Below are positions 46,123 to 51,056 of a stretch of DNA of 51,056 nt, piece after piece; the first letter of the stretch is position 1, and the number at the start of each line of letters is the position of its first letter. The notes under the pieces were generated by a model. It did no database searches. It was not told where the DNA came from and saw only the letters and a program-made list of their open reading frames with translations. The stretch is from Hydrotalea sp. Lineage in GTDB: Bacteria > Bacteroidota > Bacteroidia > Chitinophagales > Chitinophagaceae. The stretch covers positions 1 to 51,056 of the forward strand of contig DAHXOT010000034.1 in the NCBI GenBank assembly GCA_027364735.1, read 5' to 3'. The position numbers and the translations under genes were made by a program.

Positions 46123-46959
46123 CTATTTATCTCGACTATATTTTTTTCTTAAAACAGAAGAATAAGTCAATTCAAGAACTTTTTTTGGAATAAGCCTCAA
46201 AGGTAGTCTGACGCAAATAATAATAAAAAAGATAGCGTTAGTTATATAGCCGCTTTTCCATACATTTAAATAAAAAAAAAATTCTTTCCTAAGATAGGAC
46301 AAGCCATGGCGTCTTCCAACCATATCATTACCTATACGAAAATATAGCAAAATATCAGGCAAATTTTCTATTTTTTTTCCCTTAGAGAGTAACCTTATCC
46401 ATAAATAATAATCTTCAAATAAAAGCATTTCCTCATAAGAACCTATTTCAAGGATAGCACTTTTCCTGAATGCAACAGTAGGATGATTCAAAGGGTTACG
46501 AAACTTAGCAAATCGAAGAATATTTTTGTAGTCTGTTGGCATACGTCTGTAAATTCCAAGATCTCCTATTTTATTTTCGAATTCTTCAACAGCTCCTCCC
46601 AATACCGTTACTTCAGGATGATTGATCAAGTAAGTAAGTTGTTTTTCAAATCTGTTTTCGACACAGATATCATCCATATCCATACGAAAAACAACCTCAT
46701 AAGAACACTCCAATAAACCCACTCTAAGAGCTTTACCTAACCCTCCATTCTTTTCTAACTCAATAACTTTAAAAGATTTAACATATTTGCTTTGGTAGCC
46801 TTGAATAATCTTATCCAACCGTCCTGTTAATGGTCCATCTTTAACTAAGACAACTTCGTTTGGTGGTAAAGTTTGATTGTATATAGAGTACAATGCACAA
46901 TCTAAATGATCAGGTACAACCTTTTCGTATACTGAGGCTAAAACAGAGAATCCAATCAT
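46123..46959 (-). CDS. family 2 glycosyltransferase
   Basis: The 278-residue GT-A enzyme has FSVLASVYEKVVPDHLDCALYSIYNQTLPPNEVVLVKDG (about 4-42) as the nucleotide-binding half and RMDMDDIC (92-99) as the metal-binding motif. FRNPLNHPTVAFRKS (about 153-167) is typical of the amylovoran/AmsE-like GT2 branch. A hydrophobic stretch near the C-terminus (about 244-260) could attach it to the membrane. It is the last gene of the minus-strand cluster, four bases after the oxidoreductase gene. Confidence 0.9.
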   Translation of the reverse strand: MIGFSVLASVYEKVVPDHLDCALYSIYNQTLPPNEVVLVKDGPLTGRLDKIIQGYQSKYVKSFKVIELEKNGGLGKALRVGLLECSYEVVFRMDMDDICVENRFEKQLTYLINHPEVTVLGGAVEEFENKIGDLGIYRRMPTDYKNILRFAKFRNPLNHPTVAFRKSAILEIGSYEEMLLFEDYYLWIRLLSKGKKIENLPDILLYFRIGNDMVGRRHGLSYLRKEFFFYLNVWKSGYITNAIFFIIICVRLPLRLIPKKVLELTYSSVLRKKYSRDK

Positions 46960-46963
46960 TACT

Positions 46964-48208
46964 CTAAATCCTCCCCTTTTGGAATTTATTGAAACTTTGG
47001 GCTTTTCTAAAACTCATTGAATAATATGAAAAAGTAGGGTGCTCTGGCGAAGAATATTTTAAGCCAGCGCCGCCGCAAATAATTATTTTCCTTCCTGTAA
47101 ATTCATTACAAAGATTTGCATCAATAGTATCATCGAAATGATAATTACTATTTAGATAATGTATTCCGGGAGATAGCGGTATTTTCAGGGGTATAAAAAC
47201 ATCCGTTTTAAAATATTCTTTTATCAATTTTATATCCTCCTCAGAAAGTTCAATTTCACTCTTAAGATATTTACTCTTACAGTAAGTGTTTGAAACTTCA
47301 ATTTCCATAGCTCCAAGTATTTCAATATGTCCGGTTATATTATAGACTTTTGATTTTATACTAAAACCGAATTTGTTATACAAAGCTTCTAAGATTAAAC
47401 CTGGACTCTTTGAATTTATTAATTTATGAATAACTCTCCCTGATTCTTCCCCAAAAAAACTTCGTTTGGACGCCGCTTTTCGAATATCTTTAAACTCAAA
47501 ATGAGCAGGTCTCAAATTAACATACAGAGATATATTATTTGATAACTTTATTTTATGAAATTTTTTAAAATGTCCACTAAAAGTATACTGATTTTTCACA
47601 ATAAAGTCACTACTTAAATCAGTACGCCGAATCTGCCCAAAATAACCTACCATATGATCATCATTGGTAAATTTACCAAATTGGCATGTTGATTTTGAAA
47701 CTAAAGAAATAGTCCCTACCATACCAGCACATATCCATAGGTAATTACTATAGAATTTTTGTTTTTCACCTCTAACCTCAACCTTACCTGAAACATCAAT
47801 GTGGTACTCAACAACTTTATCATAAACTATATCCACTTTCTGGGAAAACTTAGATTGTATTACACTAAAAGGTCTAAGGGGTTTAAATGGTATAAATGAA
47901 TACCCCTTTTCAAATAAAGAATGATCATTTGTATGATACAATTCATCAAAATTATCTTTGAAATCATCATTGTAATTTTCTAGTTCTCGGTAATTACTTA
48001 GGTTACTAATAACTCCATGCCACAATGATGAGGCTCCTCCTTTTCCAAGTCTCCCAATAGCTATTTTTTCATCACAATAGTCTGCGAATTCAGGCTTATT
48101 ATCATAATTATCCAAAACCAAGATTTTGCAATCAGCACTTGACAAGCCTTTAATAACCCCCAAAGCTGACATCCCCATACCTATAATTATATGATCATAA
48201 ACAGTCAT
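46964..48208 (-). CDS. GMC-like FAD oxidoreductase of a polysaccharide locus
   Basis: Flavoprotein of 414 residues. The N-terminal DHIIIGMGMSALGVIKGL (about 5-22) is a dinucleotide-binding loop of the GxGxSA form, followed by LGKGGASSLWHG (about 54-65), which resembles the flavin-contact segment of GMC oxidoreductases. The C-terminus shows LSPGIHYLN...GRKIIICGGAGLKYSSPEHPTFSYYSMSFRKA, where GMC enzymes carry their His/Asn site. It is shorter than typical GMC enzymes. The placement between a GT2 and an SDR-like gene suggests oxidation of a sugar during repeat-unit assembly. The substrate is unknown, and it is not a dedicated known family. Confidence 0.65.
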   Translation of the reverse strand: MTVYDHIIIGMGMSALGVIKGLSSADCKILVLDNYDNKPEFADYCDEKIAIGRLGKGGASSLWHGVISNLSNYRELENYNDDFKDNFDELYHTNDHSLFEKGYSFIPFKPLRPFSVIQSKFSQKVDIVYDKVVEYHIDVSGKVEVRGEKQKFYSNYLWICAGMVGTISLVSKSTCQFGKFTNDDHMVGYFGQIRRTDLSSDFIVKNQYTFSGHFKKFHKIKLSNNISLYVNLRPAHFEFKDIRKAASKRSFFGEESGRVIHKLINSKSPGLILEALYNKFGFSIKSKVYNITGHIEILGAMEIEVSNTYCKSKYLKSEIELSEEDIKLIKEYFKTDVFIPLKIPLSPGIHYLNSNYHFDDTIDANLCNEFTGRKIIICGGAGLKYSSPEHPTFSYYSMSFRKAQSFNKFQKGRI

Positions 48209-48219
48209 TACTAAGCAAT

Positions 48220-48867
48220 TTAAAATTTGTTTGCAAGAAAAGTATATCCGTAATTATAATATCCAAACATCTTATACACAAAATCAAGTGGCCTAAAGAA
48301 GAAGAAAAGGATAGGAGATACTTTCAAAGTGAGTGTCTGAAAAGCGTATATAAATCTGAAAATTAAATTTCCTCGTATTAACTTCTTGCTTGTAGCATAC
48401 TGTATACCAACCATATTTTCATTCGTAAATCCATTCTTAATTGCTAAAGTAATATCTCTACAATTGGAAACTTTTATCTCACCATGATAATGACTTTCCA
48501 CATTAATCAAATCTTCTACAATTCCTATTCTCAGAACCAAATTATTTTTATCACTTAAAATAAACTCCTCTGCCTTGTATTTCACGTTAGGATAATTATA
48601 TGTCTTTAAGCTGTTAACTATTAAAGTCGCAATCGAACTTATATAAATTATTTTTCCTCTTACTTTACTCAATACTATCTTCATGAACTCGGCATTTTCA
48701 TATATATTTTTTGAATATGAAAAGATAACTGGATTATAAATTAATTCCAACTCATTTACATCCTTATGACTTAACTCGACAAGATTGAAATTATCTTTTA
48801 GAATACTCATATCAAGACAACGATAAAGATTTGAATTTTTGCCAATTATCGTAATTACATTATTCAT
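48220..48867 (-). CDS. short SDR-like (NAD-dependent epimerase) protein
   Basis: The 215-residue protein has a partial Rossmann layout: VITIIGKNSNLYRCL at the start in place of the usual GxxGxxG, IIYISSIAT near 73-81, and YPNVKYKAEEFIL near 92-104 in the position of the YxxxK site, followed by LVLRIGIV. This resembles NAD-dependent sugar epimerases/reductases, but it is about 100 residues shorter and the glycine motif is degraded. It may have a reduced or altered activity. The last quarter has a hydrophobic stretch (about 172-200). It overlaps the glycosyltransferase gene upstream by four bases and precedes the FAD oxidoreductase by 11. Confidence 0.6.
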   Translation of the reverse strand: MNNVITIIGKNSNLYRCLDMSILKDNFNLVELSHKDVNELELIYNPVIFSYSKNIYENAEFMKIVLSKVRGKIIYISSIATLIVNSLKTYNYPNVKYKAEEFILSDKNNLVLRIGIVEDLINVESHYHGEIKVSNCRDITLAIKNGFTNENMVGIQYATSKKLIRGNLIFRFIYAFQTLTLKVSPILFFFFRPLDFVYKMFGYYNYGYTFLANKF

Positions 48868-49826
48868 TTAATTATTTTTTTCTTAAATCTACTTAAGCAT
48901 CTTTCTTTAAAAGAATCAAAGTTACTTTCTAAAAAAGTCAAATTCTGCTCTAATTCAATTTCATCTTCCCCATGATATACACCATAAATATTATAAAACT
49001 CTCTAAAACAATAGCAAGGTCCAAATATTATAGGTTTCCCCAAGAAAGTAGCTTTTTCAAAAATTGCACTTTGTGTACATCTCAAATGAGGCAATAAAAC
49101 ACAATCTGCATGAGCTATTTCTGTTAAAATTTTATCTTCTGTTAATCTATCATCGTGAGTTATGTAAGTAACATGATCAGAGTTCACTATATTATAATTT
49201 CCTTTTCTTAAATAAACAATCAACTCCCATTTCAAGTGAACCTCTTGAGAAAGTAAGTCAAAAAGTCTAATAAATGGGAAAGGATTTTTCCCGGAATTTA
49301 TATTACCGTAAAACAATATTCTTTTTTTTGAGCTAAGTTTCTTATTATTTAAATATCTTATCAACTGTTCCTTATCAAATGGCAAGCTTTTTAAAATAGT
49401 CTTAAAATAATACCTTCTAGGGATTCTACCAAGACCACAATTACTAAAAACCACACACTGTTGGCTAAGTAAAAAAAAATTATGATGCAAAAAATTTATT
49501 ACCAAAGATTTAATATTATCTACAAGTCCGTTTCTAAACGCAATTTTAAGTGTTGGCTCGTGAAAGTAATAAATAACATTTCCACCAAAAATTCTTATAA
49601 GTAAAATAATCGGAAAATTCAAGATTGATGTATTATAGAAATGAAAATCGTACTTTTCAACTCCAAATATCCTTTTTAGTAATAAAAAAAAAGAAAGTGA
49701 GTTTTCACATTTATATTTTTTTGAAATGAAAATCTCTGATCTAAAATCTTTACTCAAAAGTATTATTTCATTAAGTAAACTTGGTTCACAATGTAGGCTT
49801 ATAATAATATTTTTCGAATAACTCAT
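48864..49826 (-). CDS. GT-B glycosyltransferase
   Basis: The 320-residue protein has a C-terminal half like family 4 transferases: KKRILFYGNINSGKNPFPFIRLFDLL (about 166-191) as the inter-domain loop, HADCVLLPHLRCTQSAIFEKATFLGKPIIFG (about 240-270) as the donor-binding region. The usual EGFG motif is absent and replaced by LRCTQSAIFEKA. The N-terminal half is hydrophobic in places (FPIILLIRIFGG, about 70-81), suggesting membrane contact. It lies two bases after the polymerase gene and overlaps the SDR-like gene, so it is part of the second repeat-unit operon. Confidence 0.7.
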   Translation of the reverse strand: MSYSKNIIISLHCEPSLLNEIILLSKDFRSEIFISKKYKCENSLSFFLLLKRIFGVEKYDFHFYNTSILNFPIILLIRIFGGNVIYYFHEPTLKIAFRNGLVDNIKSLVINFLHHNFFLLSQQCVVFSNCGLGRIPRRYYFKTILKSLPFDKEQLIRYLNNKKLSSKKRILFYGNINSGKNPFPFIRLFDLLSQEVHLKWELIVYLRKGNYNIVNSDHVTYITHDDRLTEDKILTEIAHADCVLLPHLRCTQSAIFEKATFLGKPIIFGPCYCFREFYNIYGVYHGEDEIELEQNLTFLESNFDSFKERCLSRFKKKIIK

Positions 49827-49828
49827 TT

Positions 49829-50914
49829 TTATTTAATTACACTCTTTTTAATAAATATTAAAAAAATTATAGCAAATAAGTATAAGGATACAACATCTAA
49901 TGTTCTAGAACGCAATAAAGTTATAGACATTATTCCCAAATAACTTTCAGTTACCTGCAAATTCAATACTCTAAATAGCTTCATTAAGTGGTATGTCAAA
50001 AAACGAAATACTATACCTGCAATGGCAGCAGTAATAATTGCAGGCTTAAAGTAAATTAATTCACTAACATATGTAAACACTGAAATTGAAGAAACTTCAT
50101 CTCCCATATGGGGGTAAATAACTTGAGTTAACTCAATATTAAATGAAAATATTTCCTTAGGATATATAAAAGAGGGGATAATTTTCTTAATAATTTCAAG
50201 AAAATAATCGAACGAAGATGAGTATTTCGCAATATTATTTACCAGTAGATTTAAGTTTAACCCTGGAAACAAGAATGCATCAAAAAACTCGTTAGTCATA
50301 TATGAGGCTTGTCCTTTATCGCGCAATTCACTAACAATAGTGAACAAAAAATAAAAAGGTAGCATCATAAAAAAAATATGCTTAATCTTAGGTTTTCTCG
50401 ATAAAACTAATGCCAGAATACCGGTAAACAAAAATCCCCGACTAATACCTGTCTCATAAATCAATATTAAAGTAAATAAACAATATCCTACTACCTTAAA
50501 TAGTGTGTCTCTTTTTTTTACAAAATCTACCAAAACGAAAGGTGCAATTAAAAAGGTATTCATAAAAAGATCCCAAAAACCTCTACCTTTTCCTAAAGAA
50601 ATATTACTTGCATCAACAAAAAACTCAACTGCTTTAGCTGAGTTTGTAATTAACATATTATACTTCCATTTTTGCCTCAGGAATAAAGCATCAATTAAAT
50701 AAACAACACATATAACTATAATGTACAAAATAAGTTTATTTTTTCCTATTTCAAACTCATCTTGCTTTTGGATATGAGTTTTTGGGAAGAAAATTAACCC
50801 TATAAGTAATGAAAGAGGTAAAATCATCGAAAAATCCGTAAATAACATTGCAATACACCCCCAAAAAACTAATCCAACAACCAAATAATGTCTTAGATTT
50901 AATTTAATTCTCAT
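49829..50914 (-). CDS. polysaccharide polymerase-like membrane protein (Wzy candidate)
   Basis: The 361-residue membrane protein has about nine or ten hydrophobic segments and few charged loops. This low-similarity, multi-helix type is typical of Wzy polymerases in O-antigen and capsule loci. The assignment rests on topology and context, since no strong motif is visible. Residues YETGISRGFLFTGILALVLSRKP near 160 hold an Arg in a helix border, as in many polymerases. The ATG at 50914 is preferred to a TTG ten codons upstream. It is distinct from the polymerase at 28388. Confidence 0.65.
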   Translation of the reverse strand: MRIKLNLRHYLVVGLVFWGCIAMLFTDFSMILPLSLLIGLIFFPKTHIQKQDEFEIGKNKLILYIIVICVVYLIDALFLRQKWKYNMLITNSAKAVEFFVDASNISLGKGRGFWDLFMNTFLIAPFVLVDFVKKRDTLFKVVGYCLFTLILIYETGISRGFLFTGILALVLSRKPKIKHIFFMMLPFYFLFTIVSELRDKGQASYMTNEFFDAFLFPGLNLNLLVNNIAKYSSSFDYFLEIIKKIIPSFIYPKEIFSFNIELTQVIYPHMGDEVSSISVFTYVSELIYFKPAIITAAIAGIVFRFLTYHLMKLFRVLNLQVTESYLGIMSITLLRSRTLDVVSLYLFAIIFLIFIKKSVIK

Positions 50915-50918
50915 AGCC

Positions 50919-51056
50919 TTAGGAAAATATTCCGGAAAAAGCAATTTCGATTTTATCTGAATATTTTTTATTCAAGTGTTCAAGTTCAGCCTCAGTATAA
51001 CTACACTCAAATGCATCGTTGATCGCTTTCAAAAGTTCCATTTCTATGATAGGATG
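50919..51056 (-). CDS. C-terminal end of an unidentified gene, cut by the window edge
   Basis: An open frame enters from the right edge and gives 45 codons before a TAA at 50919-50921. It ends four bases before the polymerase start, consistent with the same operon. The visible tail (MELLKAINDAFECSYTEAELEHLNKKYSDKIEIAFSGIFS, split here as seen) is helical and charged with no recognisable motif. It could be the tail of a sugar-modifying enzyme or glycosyltransferase. Identification needs sequence beyond the window. Confidence 0.5.
   Translation of the reverse strand, partial: HPIIEMELLKAINDAFECSYTEAELEHLNKKYSDKIEIAFSGIFS

Overview
The window looks like a chromosomal segment of an AT-rich member of the Bacteroidota, probably a relative of the Chitinophagaceae. 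The basis is inference from family content and signals. Several genes are preceded by the Bacteroidota-type promoter (TTTG, 19-22 bases, TAnnTTTG), Shine-Dalgarno sequences are mostly absent, the ATP synthase epsilon subunit is short, and DUF4292/DUF4136 lipoproteins and Bacteroidota-style SLBB/Wzi export proteins are present. No tRNA, rRNA, CRISPR array, transposase or phage gene was seen.

Left part, 1-24.4 kb: mostly housekeeping genes. A three-gene glycan-degrading operon (GH30, GH15-like, GH30; 419-5277) ends at a bidirectional terminator shared with a PAP2 phosphatase. A SAM-I riboswitch with its own promoter and terminator controls homoserine dehydrogenase. Then follow uvrA, an unpaired RES-domain gene, an ElaA-type acetyltransferase, an FAD oxidoreductase, two envelope proteins, atpD-atpC, a small membrane protein, the glycerol operon glpK-glpD-glpF, and a dut / DUF4292 lipoprotein / EnvC-like operon. 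dut and the divergent lipoprotein gene at 24468 both have a -7 box ending five bases before the ATG, which suggests leaderless transcripts.

Middle part, 24.5-42.2 kb: a complete Wzx/Wzy-type polysaccharide locus, all on the plus strand. It holds a flippase, a GT2, a GT9-like protein, a polymerase, two GT4 enzymes, a hexapeptide acetyltransferase, a DUF1972-type glycosyltransferase, the initiating phosphoglycosyl transferase, a Wzi-like barrel, a Wza-like SLBB exporter, a Wzz-like chain-length protein without kinase, and a second Wzi-family barrel. The exporter gene is split by one in-frame amber codon at 38976-38978; the frame stays open on both sides.

Right part, 42.2-51.1 kb: a 746-base gene-free stretch carries a long imperfect palindrome of the dispersed-repeat type and a terminator. 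It is followed by a second initiating sugar transferase with a soluble N-terminus, a third Wzi barrel (minus strand), and a minus-strand cluster of a second polysaccharide locus: GT2, GMC-like FAD oxidoreductase, short SDR-like protein, GT-B glycosyltransferase and polymerase, entering from beyond the right edge. The most notable items are the amber-split exporter, the palindromic repeat, the oxidoreductase/SDR pair in the second locus, the riboswitch, and the leaderless promoters.
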